Notes: generated by a model not told the origin, from the letters alone. 64,000 bases of DNA from Mesorhizobium sp. M1E.F.Ca.ET.045.02.1.1 (GCF_003952485.1 NZ_CP034447.1:6028501-6092500); one strand, 5' to 3'. Shown: positions 1-8,289, counted from the first letter of the stretch. Numbers and translations are program-made.

Positions 1-254
1 TGATCCGTCATCAGGTGACCGCCGCATTTGGTGCAGAACTGGCGGTCGCTCATCTTCGACTTCCTGAAGCCGGACAGGAACTCCGCGCCCTTGGTGACCT
101 TGACGTTCTCCGGCTTCCACAGCGTGAAGGCGTTCACCGGAGACGCCGACCACGAACGACAGGAACTGCAATGGCAATAGCCCATCGCCTCGGCGGTTCC
201 GTGCACTTCGATCTCCACGGCGCCGCAAAAACAGCCGCCCTTGTGTACCGTCAT
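1..254 (-). CDS. GFA/CENP-V family zinc-binding protein (3' end outside window)
   Basis: Partial gene running off the left edge. It starts at an ATG at 254 and encodes at least 84 residues. The N-terminus has the GFA signature: GGCFCGAVEIEVHG (about residues 6-19), then YCHCSSCRSWSASP, and near the edge a CTKCGG zinc-ligand pair. These cysteine clusters bind structural and catalytic zinc in the family of glutathione-dependent formaldehyde-activating enzyme relatives; most members have no proven substrate, and an S-(hydroxymethyl)glutathione synthase role should not be assumed. It is divergent from the AraC-type regulator at 440. A second GFA protein lies at 56341. Confidence 0.85.
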   Translation of the reverse strand, partial: MTVHKGGCFCGAVEIEVHGTAEAMGYCHCSSCRSWSASPVNAFTLWKPENVKVTKGAEFLSGFRKSKMSDRQFCTKCGGHLMTD

Positions 255-439
255 GACTTACATCCTCTTCGTTTGGTTCGACCGCGCCACGCACCCGTTT
301 GAGGCACCACGCAAGCGCTAGTGCGGGTTTAAAGCTTCCGGCAATGAACGGAATGACGCGGCGTCCGCCTCACTTGACAGCGCGTCCGGAACTCGAAAGG
401 GATTGCGCCAGGTTGCTGCGCAACCCGCTGGACGCTGCT

Positions 440-1480
440 ATGGCCGGGGACGCTCTGTCTGATCTCTTGAAAACGGTGCGTCTCACCGGCGCGACGTTTT
501 TCGACATAAAGGCCCAGGATCCATGGGCCGTCTGCTCGCCCGCCCCCTCCTCGATATTGCCGAAGATCCTTCCCGGCGCGGATCACCTGATTTCCTACCA
601 CGTGCTGACGAGCGGCCGTTGCTTCGCCCGCATCATCGGCAAGGAGGCGATCGTCGTGGAGGCCGGCGAAGTCGTGGTCTTCACCAGAAGCGACCCGCAT
701 ATCATGTCGAGCAATCCCGACCTGCGGGCGGATCCGCCGCCGGCGGATGTGCTGGAGATCGCATCCGCCAGTCAAAAGCCGTTCCACCTCAACTACGTCA
801 GCGGCGAGGGATCGATCTCGGCCGGGCTCGTCTGCGGCTATCTGGCCTGTGATGCCCTGCCGTTCAACCCACTGCTCGAAGCGCTGCCGCCGGTCATCAA
901 GGCCGGAGACTCAAAAGGCGATGCCGGCTGGCTCGGTCAGTTCATCAAACTGGCGGTATCGGAGGTCGCGCAGAAGCGGGCGGGCAGCGAGACCGTGCTC
1001 ACCAAGCTCAGCGAACTGATGTTTGTCGACGTGCTGCGTCGCTATGTGGAATCGCTGCCGCCGCAGCAGACCGGCTGGCTGGCGGGTCTGCGCGATCCGC
1101 ATCTGAGCAAGGCGCTGGCGCTGATCCACGACCGGCCGGCGCACAACTGGACGATTGAATCCCTGGCGAGAGAATCCGCCCTGTCCCGCACGGTCCTTGC
1201 GGAGCGCTTTACAAGGCTCATCGGAATCCCGCCGATGCACTACCTCGCCAAATGGCGCATGCAAATCGCCTCGGAGCTGCTCAGCACCGGCAACAGCAAC
1301 ATCGCCAGCATTGCGGCGGACATCGGCTACGAGTCCGAGGCGGCGTTCAGCCGTGCCTTCAAGAAGATGATCGGCGTCCCGCCTTCGGCCTGGCGGCTTG
1401 GCGTTCGGGCCGCGTCCGGCTCCGGAAGCGATGAGGCTCCCGAAACCGAAGGCGAACCGCGCAACGAACTGATTGACTGA
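440..1480 (+). CDS. AraC family regulator with N-terminal cupin sensor
   Basis: A 346-residue transcription factor. The N-terminal half matches the cupin_6-type ligand domain of AraC regulators (from ALSDLLKTVRLTG, then ISYHVLTSGRCFARI and a VEAGEVVVF strand). The last ~100 residues hold the paired helix-turn-helix DNA-binding domain (WTIESLARESALSRTVLAERF, then IASIAADIGYESEAAFSRAFKK, ending with a typical VPPSAWR). The frame is open from 299, but family members usually begin just before the ALSDLLKTVRLTG motif, so 440 was chosen; 344 is an alternative. It is divergent from the GFA gene, which is a plausible target. Such regulators usually control a neighbouring oxidoreductase. Confidence 0.85.
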   Translation: MAGDALSDLLKTVRLTGATFFDIKAQDPWAVCSPAPSSILPKILPGADHLISYHVLTSGRCFARIIGKEAIVVEAGEVVVFTRSDPHIMSSNPDLRADPPPADVLEIASASQKPFHLNYVSGEGSISAGLVCGYLACDALPFNPLLEALPPVIKAGDSKGDAGWLGQFIKLAVSEVAQKRAGSETVLTKLSELMFVDVLRRYVESLPPQQTGWLAGLRDPHLSKALALIHDRPAHNWTIESLARESALSRTVLAERFTRLIGIPPMHYLAKWRMQIASELLSTGNSNIASIAADIGYESEAAFSRAFKKMIGVPPSAWRLGVRAASGSGSDEAPETEGEPRNELID

Positions 1481-1489
1481 GGCGGCGAA

Positions 1490-2101
1490 CTAGCGATCGG
1501 CCAGCGCCAGCTTGGCGCCGAGCATGACGAAGGCACCGGCGAAGGTGCGGCGCATCCAGGTCAGCACCATCGGCCGCGACACGATGTGGCTGCGCACCGA
1601 GGCAGCGAACACGCCGTAGACCGCGAAGACGACGAAGGTCATCAGCATGAAGACGCCGGAGAGTTCCAGCATCTTGGCAAGCGCGTGCGGCTCGCCGGTG
1701 CTGACGAATTGCGGCAGGAAGGCAAAGAAGAAGATCGACAGTTTTGGATTGAGGATGTTGATCAGGATGCCGGAGGTGATGATCCTGGCCGCGGAGCGCG
1801 GGGCGACGTTCTCGTCGACACTCAACCCGCCTTTCTCCTTCAGCGTGTTCCAGGCCATGTAGAGCAGGTAGGCGACGCCGAGATATTTCAGCGTCTCGAA
1901 GGCGACTGCGCTGGTGTGCAGCACCGCGGCGAGACCGGTGACGGCGGCCGCCATGTGCGGGATGATGCCCAGAGTGCAGGCGAAGGCGGCGATGACCGAG
2001 GCGCGCGCGCCGCGCGAAAGGCCGGCGCTCAGCGTGTACAGAACGCCGGTGCCGGGCGAAGCGACGATAATCAGCGACGTCAACAGGAATTCGATGCTCA
2101 C
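1490..2101 (-). CDS. LysE family translocator
   Basis: A 203-residue integral membrane exporter of the LysE/RhtB superfamily, which exports amino acids or small metabolites by proton motive force. The N-terminal helix carries the family signature (SPGTGVLYTLSAGLSRG, residues ~14-30), followed by about five more hydrophobic segments; a conserved NILNPKLSIFFFAFLPQF element sits mid-protein. GTG at 2101 is the start because a strong GGAGGAA ribosome site precedes it by a few bases; the frame continues upstream only through a palindromic repeat. It converges on the AraC gene with a 9 bp gap. Substrate cannot be told from sequence. Confidence 0.85.
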   Translation of the reverse strand: MSIEFLLTSLIIVASPGTGVLYTLSAGLSRGARASVIAAFACTLGIIPHMAAAVTGLAAVLHTSAVAFETLKYLGVAYLLYMAWNTLKEKGGLSVDENVAPRSAARIITSGILINILNPKLSIFFFAFLPQFVSTGEPHALAKMLELSGVFMLMTFVVFAVYGVFAASVRSHIVSRPMVLTWMRRTFAGAFVMLGAKLALADR

Positions 2102-2172
2102 GGTTTCCTCCAAGGCCCTGCCCGTGGGGCACGGTACCGGGAGGTGTGGGTCTGGGCAAGCGGGGCGCTTTT

Positions 2173-2331
2173 CCTCGCCCCCACGAAGTGGGGGAGAGGT
2201 GGCTCGGCGAAGCCGAGACGGAGAGGGGGAATGGCGCCGCCCTTGAAAGCAGTCAGAGGAAACCCACCAGCGTCGCAGCCCCCTCTCCGGCCGCTTCGCG
2301 GCCACCTCTCCCCCGCCTTGCGGGGGCGAGG
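2173..2331. repeat. Type A palindromic mosaic repeat, inverted pair
   Basis: Two ~55 bp units in inverted orientation (2173-2229 and 2279-2331) separated by ~50 bp. Each unit contains a CCCCCAC/GTGGGGG small hairpin, the word GAGAGGTGGC, a CTCGGCGAAGCCGAG-type hairpin and a GGAGAGGGGG end. Further inverted pairs of the same type occur near 42.6, 45.6 and 48.7 kb. Transcribed, the pair would fold into a long hairpin, so it can act as a bidirectional barrier between LysE and the YkgJ-type gene. Confidence 0.85.
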
Positions 2332-2334
2332 AAA

Positions 2335-2667
2335 TTAGCTCAACGCCAGCCCATACGCCGCCCTTGCCATCAGGCAGTCATCGCCGCCGGGCATGCAGGC
2401 GCGGCAGACATCGGGGCGCAGTTCGTAGATGCCGCAGGCCGTATGTCTGCCGACCTCGCCGGTGAGCGCTGAACATCGGCCCCCCTCGCAGCGCATGCCG
2501 GAGTGGTCGGCCGCAACCAGTTCGGCCGGAATGCGGTCGAGCTGTTCGTCCTCCTCGGTCGAAAAGCGCGGCCAGTCGGCCGAATAAGCGCAGCAGGCGC
2601 CGCAGCTCTGGCAGTCGAACGCGGCAGATGCATCGCTAAGGATTAGAAGGGATTGGTCGTGCGGCAA
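2335..2667 (-). CDS. YkgJ family cysteine cluster protein
   Basis: A ~110-residue protein with the YkgJ/UPF0153 metal-binding pattern: CQSCGACC near the N-terminus, then CEGGRCSAL and a C-terminal CGIYELRPDVCRACMPGGDDC. The cysteines are thought to ligate zinc or an Fe-S cluster; the reaction is unknown for the family. The frame is open to a GTG at 2700, but a TTG at 2667 is preceded by GAGG at ideal spacing and gives the usual family length, so it is preferred. It is a single transcription unit that ends directly against the type A repeat. Confidence 0.8.
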   Translation of the reverse strand: MPHDQSLLILSDASAAFDCQSCGACCAYSADWPRFSTEEDEQLDRIPAELVAADHSGMRCEGGRCSALTGEVGRHTACGIYELRPDVCRACMPGGDDCLMARAAYGLALS

Positions 2668-2823
2668 AGGCGATCCTCGTGCTGCAAGTGCCTCTAGCAC
2701 AGAGGTCGGGAATCCACCCGCATCGATCGAACAAGAATTTTTTATTTTGCCGGGAACCCTTTCGCCGGCTGCGAGTTATTTCTGGTCGTCAGCAGTTCAT
2801 GAGCAATCGAGAAAGGTTGACGG

Positions 2824-2868
2824 CAAAAGCGCCTCCCGCGCCGTAAAAAGCGCGAGAGGCGTTTTTTT
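2824..2868 (-). terminator. Rho-independent terminator after the YciI-like gene
   Basis: A GC-rich 12 bp stem (CGCCTCCCGCGC at ~2830-2841 pairing with 2850-2861, one mismatch) with an A-rich loop. Read on the minus strand it follows the stop of the gene at 2873 and is trailed by TTTT; on the plus strand it is trailed by seven Ts, so it may be bidirectional. Confidence 0.75.
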
Positions 2869-2872
2869 CGCC

Positions 2873-3202
2873 CTACATGATCGCGCTCATCATCGGCAGG
2901 ATTTCATAACGGAAGCCGCGGCCCGAACGCACCACCGGATCGCCGTCGGTCACCGCTCTGGCCTCGGCCTCGCTGCCGACGCGCAGGATCAATAGGCCCC
3001 ATGGTCCGGCTGGATCGGCGACGGGACCGGCCAGCATCATCGTGCCGGCGCGAAGCTGGCCGCGCAGATAGTCGGCATGCGCGTTCATCAGCGATTGCTC
3101 TTCCTCCGTCATGGTGAAGGCGAAATCAGGCCGCGGCGGGATCATCCGGCAATGGAAGATCATTGGCGCCTTGGCTTCACGCGATGCTTCGTTGCTGGCC
3201 AT
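2873..3202 (-). CDS. YciI-like (YCII domain) protein
   Basis: A 109-residue ferredoxin-like-fold protein of the YCII family. Visible family features are the RPDFAFTMTEEEQSLMNAHADYL helix with the conserved H after it, the GPVADPAGPWGLLILRV strand and the closing DPVVRSGRGFRYEI. Members resemble dehydrohalogenases/muconolactone isomerases with a conserved His-Asp pair, but the physiological reaction is unknown. The ATG at 3202 is preceded by GGAGGAG at good spacing. It forms its own unit bounded by a terminator downstream. Confidence 0.85.
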   Translation of the reverse strand: MASNEASREAKAPMIFHCRMIPPRPDFAFTMTEEEQSLMNAHADYLRGQLRAGTMMLAGPVADPAGPWGLLILRVGSEAEARAVTDGDPVVRSGRGFRYEILPMMSAIM

Positions 3203-3342
3203 CGATGCTCCTCCGAGACTAATACTGCGCCGGTCAGCTCGGCTGGCGCAAGAGACCCTTCAGTCCATGCCGAAACCGCCCTGCCGATCAAAGCGATCGA
3301 GGATCGCCTTGAGGTGGCGCTTGAGGTCCTCGAGGCCGGTGA

Positions 3343-3513
3343 CCGATCACCTCGGCATATTCCGCCTCGATTTCGAAACTCGGCGTCCGCGATCGTCACG
3401 CCCATTGGCTGCTGGAGGAGCCGGGCTGGGAAGAGATCGCCGGCAGCGTGGCCGATTTCCTGGCCGGCCATAAAGGCGCAGCTCAGCCGCATTGCCTGGT
3501 TCAACGCTCCTGA
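3343..3513 (+). pseudogene. Possible remnant of a hydrolase C-terminus
   Basis: A short open stretch in the ~300 bp gap between the YciI-like and SDR genes reads HAHWLLEEPGWEEIAGSVADFLAGH, which resembles the last helix of alpha/beta hydrolases, where a histidine is followed by a 'xxLxEEPxxvxxxvxdFL' helix. Upstream residues in another frame (DHLGIFRLDFETR) could continue it, implying a frameshift. There is no start codon with a ribosome site. The call rests on this short similarity only. Confidence 0.25.
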
Positions 3514-4256
3514 TCGGTCGGGCGGATCAGGATTTCGTTGATGTTGACGCGCGGCGGCTGGCTCACCGCATAGAGAATGGCGTTGGCGATATCTTCGGCG
3601 GTCAGAGCTTCCATCGTGGCAAGGCGGTGTTCCAGACCGGCTTTGAATTCCTGATTGGTGATGTGGTCGCCGAGCTCGGTGCGTACGAGGCCGGGTTCGA
3701 TGACGGTGACGCGCACCTTGTCGGCATAGACCTCGCGGCGCAGCGATTCCGAAAAGGCCACCACGCCGAACTTGGTCGCCGAGTAGCCGCTGGCGCCGGG
3801 ATTGGCGACGCGGCCGGCCACCGACGAGACGTTGACGATATGGCCCTTGGCAGACTTGAGGTGCGGCAACGCCGCCTTGGTGGTGGCCATCAAGCCGATC
3901 AGGTTGAGCTCGATCATGCGCCGCCAGTCGTCGAGATCGGCTTCAGCCGCCGGCGCAAGCAGCATGACGCCGGCATTGTTGACGAGGATGTCGAGCCGGC
4001 CCCATTCGGAAACGACCTTGTCGACCATGGCGATGACGTCATCACCCTTGGCGATGTCGGCTTCGATGGTCAGCGCCGTGCCGCCGGCTTTTTCGATGCG
4101 GCCGGCCAGCGTCGCCAGGCGATCGACGCGGCGGGCGGCGACCGCCACCTTCGCGCCGGCGGCGGCAAGGGCGGCGGCGGTCGCCTCGCCGATGCCGGAC
4201 GAGGCGCCGGTGACGAGCGCGACCTTACCGGCGAGTTGGGAGTTTGTGGATGTCAT
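3501..4256 (-). CDS. SDR family NAD(P)-dependent oxidoreductase
   Basis: A 251-residue classical short-chain dehydrogenase. It shows the cofactor motif TGASSGIG (residues ~16-23), the NNAG motif (~92), a catalytic serine in NVSSVAGR (~142) and the YSATK active site (Tyr ~155, Lys ~159), all in the right order. Close in type to clavaldehyde-dehydrogenase-like or serine 3-dehydrogenase-like SDRs. The arginine pair in AARRVDRL after the second strand suggests NADP preference (inference). It is co-directional with the GST gene upstream (113 bp gap) and may be co-transcribed with it. Substrate unknown. Confidence 0.92.
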   Translation of the reverse strand: MTSTNSQLAGKVALVTGASSGIGEATAAALAAAGAKVAVAARRVDRLATLAGRIEKAGGTALTIEADIAKGDDVIAMVDKVVSEWGRLDILVNNAGVMLLAPAAEADLDDWRRMIELNLIGLMATTKAALPHLKSAKGHIVNVSSVAGRVANPGASGYSATKFGVVAFSESLRREVYADKVRVTVIEPGLVRTELGDHITNQEFKAGLEHRLATMEALTAEDIANAILYAVSQPPRVNINEILIRPTDQER

Positions 4257-4369
4257 GAGAGTTCTCCAGGAGCCCGGCCCGCTCCCTCACATAGGCTGCG
4301 AGAGACGTTCTTGAAGCCCCGCCATCGGAGCAGTTGACGCAACTCCACATCGAAGCGGCTCGCCTTGGC

Positions 4370-5029
4370 CTAGTCCTGTTCGTGCGGTCCCGGCTCCGGC
4401 CAAGGCTCCTTGGCGGCTTCGGCGTACCAGTGCCGCATCGCCGGTGTCGCCAGGACCGCGTCGACATAGGCGCGGGTGACAGGCGCCAGCTCGCCGCCAT
4501 AGGTGTCGAAGCGGGTGACGATGGGCGCATACATGGCGTCCGCGGCCGTGAAATGGCCGAACAGGAACGGGCCGCCCTCGCCATATCGCTCGCGGCATTG
4601 CCGCCAGATCGCCTCGATGCGCGCCCGCTGCGCCTCGCCCTCGGCATCGAGCGGCTTATGGGCCTTCGGCCGGCGCAGGTTCATCGGCCAGCCATAGCGC
4701 ACCTCGCGGAAACCCGAATGCATCTCGGTCGCTACCGAGCGGGCGAAGGCACCGGCGCCGAGGTCTTCGGGCCAGAGCTTTTTCTCGGGGTAGAGGTCGG
4801 CCAGATATTCAAGGATCGCAAGGGTTTCCCAGACGATCCTGCCATTGTGATTCAGGACTGGAACAAGTCCGGTCGGCGAGACCTTGGCAAGGTTGGCGGC
4901 GGTCTCCGGCGTGCGCAGGCGCACGAAGCTTTCCTCGAAGGGGATCTCCAGATGCTTCATCGCCACCCATGGCCTGAGAGACCAGGACGAAAAGCACTTG
5001 TTGCCGATGAAGAGAGTGAAGTTCGCCAA
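4370..5029 (-). CDS. Glutathione S-transferase family protein
   Basis: A 219-residue cytosolic GST. The N-terminal thioredoxin-like domain starts MANFTLFIGNKCFSSWSLRPW, a motif of the subfamily with NK(C/R)FSSWSLRPW near the glutathione site, followed by the cis-proline segment GLVPVL and the ESLA-type loop WETLAILEYLADLYP. The C-terminal helical domain includes FTAADAMYAPIVTRF. It probably conjugates or reduces small electrophiles using glutathione; the natural substrate is unknown. It lies just upstream of the SDR gene on the same strand. Confidence 0.9.
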   Translation of the reverse strand: MANFTLFIGNKCFSSWSLRPWVAMKHLEIPFEESFVRLRTPETAANLAKVSPTGLVPVLNHNGRIVWETLAILEYLADLYPEKKLWPEDLGAGAFARSVATEMHSGFREVRYGWPMNLRRPKAHKPLDAEGEAQRARIEAIWRQCRERYGEGGPFLFGHFTAADAMYAPIVTRFDTYGGELAPVTRAYVDAVLATPAMRHWYAEAAKEPWPEPGPHEQD

Positions 5030-5137
5030 GACGGTTCCCCCGATTCAGGTGTCACCTTAGTGATCGCATAGCGGAGCAGACAAGGGTTATGCAGGCCAGC
5101 CGCCCCCTCGGCCCGGCCCTGCCGACCACACGGATAC

Positions 5138-5163
5138 GGAACCGCGAACCAGACCTGGCCGTT
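5138..5163 (+). promoter_or_regulatory. EcfG-type general stress promoter upstream of csbD-like gene
   Basis: GGAAC at 5138-5142 and CGTT at 5160-5163 with a 17 bp spacer. This is the known consensus of the alphaproteobacterial general stress sigma factor EcfG/RpoE2-type promoters (GGAAC-N16/17-CGTT). The start codon follows 35 bp downstream of the -10. Confidence 0.6.
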
Positions 5164-5197
5164 TCTCTCGCGGATTGGATCTCCGGGAGATGCGGAG

Positions 5198-5377
5198 ATG
5201 GTGAACATGGATCAAATATTGGGCTTGGCCAAGCAGGTCAAAGGTTCGGTCCGGCTAACGATAGGCAAGGCCACCGGAAACCGTGTGATGCAAATCAGGG
5301 GCATGGCGGACAAGTCTGCGGGCCAGGTGCAGAAGGCCTGTGGCGACATGAAAGCCATGCTCAAAAAAGCGATGTGA
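5198..5377 (+). CDS. CsbD-like small stress protein
   Basis: A 59-residue protein starting MVNMDQILGLAKQVKGSVR, continuing LTIGKATGNRVMQIRGMADK and ending with QKACGDMKAML. The pattern 'GxxKQxKGxxxxxxGKxTGNxxxxxxGxxDKxxGxxQ' is that of the CsbD/YjbJ family of abundant small general-stress proteins. Function is unknown; expression in stress and stationary phase is established for the family. A second ATG at 5207 (GGAG nine bases upstream) is an equally good start. The EcfG-type promoter at 5138 fits the family. It is an isolated gene, convergent with the phosphoesterase. Confidence 0.8.
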   Translation: MVNMDQILGLAKQVKGSVRLTIGKATGNRVMQIRGMADKSAGQVQKACGDMKAMLKKAM

Positions 5378-5392
5378 TTGGCAGGCCCGCGG

Positions 5393-6541
5393 TCACGTCT
5401 CAAACGTCTTCGCAAAGGCGTTGGTGAAGACGACCTCGCCATGGTCGCCGGCCGCCTCGCCCAGGAGCACATCCATATTGTCGTCAGTCACCCGCGCCAG
5501 CGCGAAACCGCCCATATAGGCCGCCTTCGGCTTGACGAGGTCGAGCCCGTCGCGCTGGTAGATCATCGGCACTTCGTGCTGATGGCCGTGGAAGACGGCG
5601 ATGACATTGTAGCCCTTCAGCGCGGCCACCAGCGCCTGGCGGTCGGCCTCGCCCCACCAGTGCGGGCCGCCTGTGCCGCCGTCGTCGTAAATGCGTTTTG
5701 CCGGATCCCAGCGCTCCGTCGAAAAAGTGTCCCAGCCATAATGCTGGAACAGGATCACCGGGCGGCCGTCGCCGGCATAGGTCGCCAGATCCTGCTTCAG
5801 CCACGGCAGGCTGCTCATCGCGCCATGGCCGGTGTCGCCGGCGAAACGATGCGTCTGGACGAGATGCAGGCCGCCCCAGTCCCAGGAATAGCAGTCGGTG
5901 TCGACGTCGTACTCGGTTGCCGGCACCGGCGGCTTGAAGAACACGCCGGGGCGATGGTTGACCTCGACATAGTCGCGCAACTCGCGCCGGTACCAGTCGA
6001 CATGCGGCGGCGAGCCGTTCTGGTCGAGGTCGTGATTGCCGAGGCCGACATAGACCGGAATGTGGACGCGGTCCGGCCCGATGCCTTGCTGGTAGCGCTG
6101 GCTGAACTGCAGGAGTTGCGTGCCTTCGCTGGGCTCGGTGACCTGGCCGCCGCCATCGTCGGTGATGTCGCCGCCGGTGACGAGGCCGAGCGGCGTGCCG
6201 ATGCGTGTGCCGGCCGAATGCAGGCCGGTTGCGACACCGCCGATCTCGACCGGCCATTTCTTGTCGGCGATCGCATTCAGCGCCGCGACGTTGCGCAGAA
6301 GTGCGGCGTCGGTCTTGCCCTCCTGCGCGCAATGCGGGCTGAGCCCGCTCGCCATGCGGCAGGCATGGATGTCGGCGATGAACAGGAAGGTTGCGTCGAT
6401 CGGCTGGATGCGCCGGCCGGTCTGGGCGAAGGCCGAGCGCGGCAGGGCGCAAGTCGCGGCAAGGCCAGCCGCCAGGCCCAGGAAATCGCGGCGGGACAAG
6501 AATGCCGAGGACAGGCGATCCATCATCGCTCGATTGAACAT
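5393..6541 (-). CDS. Tat-exported metallophosphoesterase
   Basis: A ~382-residue calcineurin-like phosphoesterase. The N-terminus is a twin-arginine signal peptide (SRRDFLGLAAGLAATCALP, cleavage probably after AFA). Metal-binding motifs follow in family order: FIADIHAC (D-x-H), GGDITDDGGG (GGD), GLGNHDLD (GNHD), and FGHQH-type FHGHQHE near the C-terminus, with ILFQHYGWDT between. It should hydrolyse phosphoesters in the periplasm with a binuclear metal centre. Start at 6541 is chosen for the signal peptide; paired ATGs at 6523-6526 are alternatives. It is divergent from the secreted protein at 6672. Confidence 0.88.
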   Translation of the reverse strand: MFNRAMMDRLSSAFLSRRDFLGLAAGLAATCALPRSAFAQTGRRIQPIDATFLFIADIHACRMASGLSPHCAQEGKTDAALLRNVAALNAIADKKWPVEIGGVATGLHSAGTRIGTPLGLVTGGDITDDGGGQVTEPSEGTQLLQFSQRYQQGIGPDRVHIPVYVGLGNHDLDQNGSPPHVDWYRRELRDYVEVNHRPGVFFKPPVPATEYDVDTDCYSWDWGGLHLVQTHRFAGDTGHGAMSSLPWLKQDLATYAGDGRPVILFQHYGWDTFSTERWDPAKRIYDDGGTGGPHWWGEADRQALVAALKGYNVIAVFHGHQHEVPMIYQRDGLDLVKPKAAYMGGFALARVTDDNMDVLLGEAAGDHGEVVFTNAFAKTFET

Positions 6542-6671
6542 TTTCAGCGCCCCATCGTCCAGATCGGCGGTCCATGGACTTTTCAAGCCTTGGTTGAATC
6601 GTGAAGGGCGCTTGGGTCGACAGCGCGGCGAGGGTCTGTCATTCCTTCCAGAACGCATCCTGGAGGACGGC

Positions 6672-7265
6672 ATGAAACCCATGACGACCGGTATGGCGCT
6701 CGCCATGCTGACCCTCGCCGGCACCGCCGAGGCTGCCGACTGCGTCGACGCCAAGTCCGCCAAGGCCGGCTTCGTGCTGGAGAAGTCCGGCATCCGCAGC
6801 GAGTTCCGGCCGGCGCCGGGCGGCATGGTCGCTGTCGCCAACAACTACCAGTCGCAATCGCCGCAGACGCAATATCTCTATGCCGGGCTGATCGAGGTCT
6901 TCCGCGACAGCGAAACGGGCCGATTGTCGATGATCCCGCTCGGCGACATCAAGAAACTGTTTCCGCTGAAGGCCGGCGCCAGGAGCAAGACGGAGTTCGT
7001 GCGGCTGTCGGCGAAGAAGGCACCCAAGGGCACCGAAACGCTGGCTTTGGCCGTCAGGGGCAAGGAGACCTACAAGCTCGGTGACTGCAAATACAACGTC
7101 CTGGCGGTGAGCGAGACGCTTACCGGCGATACCGGCGCGGTAATCGACACATTCACCGCGCTCTATTCGCCGGACCTTCAGGCGGTGCTGGCGCGGCGCT
7201 ATGACGAGGGCACAAGCGCGCAAAGCGAGGTGGGGTTCGAGACGATCAAGCCGCTGAAGGAGTAG
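6672..7265 (+). CDS. Secreted protein of unknown function
   Basis: A 197-residue protein with a signal peptide (MTTGMALAMLTLAGTAEA, cleavage after AEA). The mature part has two cysteines (ADCVDAK and GDCKYN) that could form a disulfide, alternating strands, and no recognised domain. ATG at 6672 is preceded by GGAGG at 5 bp spacing. It probably resides in the periplasm. It is divergent from the Tat-exported phosphoesterase (130 bp between starts), so the two may be co-regulated. No functional claim can be made. Confidence 0.7.
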   Translation: MKPMTTGMALAMLTLAGTAEAADCVDAKSAKAGFVLEKSGIRSEFRPAPGGMVAVANNYQSQSPQTQYLYAGLIEVFRDSETGRLSMIPLGDIKKLFPLKAGARSKTEFVRLSAKKAPKGTETLALAVRGKETYKLGDCKYNVLAVSETLTGDTGAVIDTFTALYSPDLQAVLARRYDEGTSAQSEVGFETIKPLKE

Positions 7266-7304
7266 TGCCGGCTTTCTTTAGGTCTCAAGCGAAGGCGATC
7301 CTTC

Positions 7305-7461
7305 ACACCCCCCTCTGTCCTGCCGGCCATCTCCCCCGCAAGGGGGAGATCAGCTGTTTTCGACGCTTTCGCCAATCGCCAACGCTGCAGGAAAAGTGCC
7401 GCCGGCCAAGCTGCCAATCTCCCCCTTGCGGGGGAGATGGCCGGCAGGCCAGAGGGGGGTG
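7305..7461. repeat. Type B palindromic mosaic repeat, inverted pair
   Basis: Two inverted arms (about 7305-7351 and 7416-7461). Each arm has the CCCCCCTCTG outer end, a CCTGCCGGCC word and a CTCCCCC-GCAA-GGGGGAG hairpin. Other copies lie at 31548-31706 and 62124-62313, with a solo arm near 22402. It lies between two convergently transcribed genes. Confidence 0.85.
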
Positions 7462-7487
7462 CTGTCCCGCTAACGTTCCTGAATCGT

Positions 7488-8129
7488 CTATCGCAGCAAC
7501 ATCCTACGGCGTCGCTTCCCTGTCAGTCGGCCTAGCGATGGCTGGAGGCCTTCCAACCCCTTCAAACATTCCCGCAGCACACCCGCATCCTGCGCGGTCT
7601 TGGCCATCGACATGGCGCCGGAATAAACCGCTACCGCAAGTACCGCGAAGCGGTCGGGATCGGTGCCGTCCTCCCCGCCGGCTTGCTGATCGGCCCGCGC
7701 TTTGTCGGCGATCGCCCGTCGCCAGCCGGCAAAAATCCCCGCAAGGGCCGTTCGGAAATCGGCGTCGGCGAGCGACAGTTCGTGCGCCAGATTGTTGAGC
7801 GGGCAGCCGCGCACATAGCCCTGCCGTTCCAGTTCCGCCGCCACCGCCTCGAACACGGCGCGCACGCCCTCACGCGCCGACGACGCCGCCCGCACCGGAG
7901 CGATCCAGGTCTCTTCGACCGCTGCCGCCACGCGCTCCTCGATCACCGCCAGCGCCAGCGCCTTCTTGGTCGGGAAATGGTGATGCAGCGCGCCGCCGGT
8001 GACGCCGGCCGCCGCCGTCAGGTCGCCGAGACTCGAGGCGTGATAGCCGCGCGCCTGGAAGGACTCCTCCGCCACATCGAGGACCCGGCGGCGCATACCT
8101 GCCGGGTCGTTGGTGCGCTTCTTGCGCAT
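7488..8129 (-). CDS. TetR/AcrR family repressor of the NIPSNAP gene
   Basis: A 213-residue regulator. The N-terminal helix-turn-helix reads VLDVAEESFQARGYHASSL, then AAAGVTGGALHHHFPTKKALA, typical of TetR. The C-terminal domain carries the LAVAVYSGAMSMAKTAQD helix seen in NemR/YxaF-type regulators. Start is placed at 8129, six bases after a GGGAG that belongs to the adjacent type C repeat; an upstream in-frame ATG at 8135 is too close to that site. The two palindromes between it and the NIPSNAP gene at 8369 are its likely operators. Ligand unknown. Confidence 0.88.
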   Translation of the reverse strand: MRKKRTNDPAGMRRRVLDVAEESFQARGYHASSLGDLTAAAGVTGGALHHHFPTKKALALAVIEERVAAAVEETWIAPVRAASSAREGVRAVFEAVAAELERQGYVRGCPLNNLAHELSLADADFRTALAGIFAGWRRAIADKARADQQAGGEDGTDPDRFAVLAVAVYSGAMSMAKTAQDAGVLRECLKGLEGLQPSLGRLTGKRRRRMLLR

Positions 8130-8140
8130 CGCCATCTCCC

Positions 8141-8289
8141 CCTTCTCCCCTTGTGGGAGAAGGTGCCTGAACGAAGTGAAGGCGGATGAGGGGTGCTCCA
8201 GCTTGGCAAAGACGGCGATCCGTCCAGCACCCCTCATCCGTCTTGGCGCTGCACGCCAATCCACCTTCTCCCACAAGGGGAGAAGGAAA
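8141..8289. repeat. Type C palindromic mosaic repeat, inverted pair
   Basis: Left unit 8141-8203 and right unit 8227-8289 are inverted copies built from CTTCTCCC-TTGT-GGGAGAAG, a variable middle hairpin and GGATGAGGGGTG. A second inverted pair is at 13971-14153. The left unit abuts the TetR start and supplies its ribosome-binding purines. Confidence 0.85.

Noticed and set aside
2753..2790. GGGAACCCTTTCGCCGG resembling the sigma-regulon -35 region
   Set aside because: The GCATCCAAT element is absent at the right spacing and no plus-strand gene follows.
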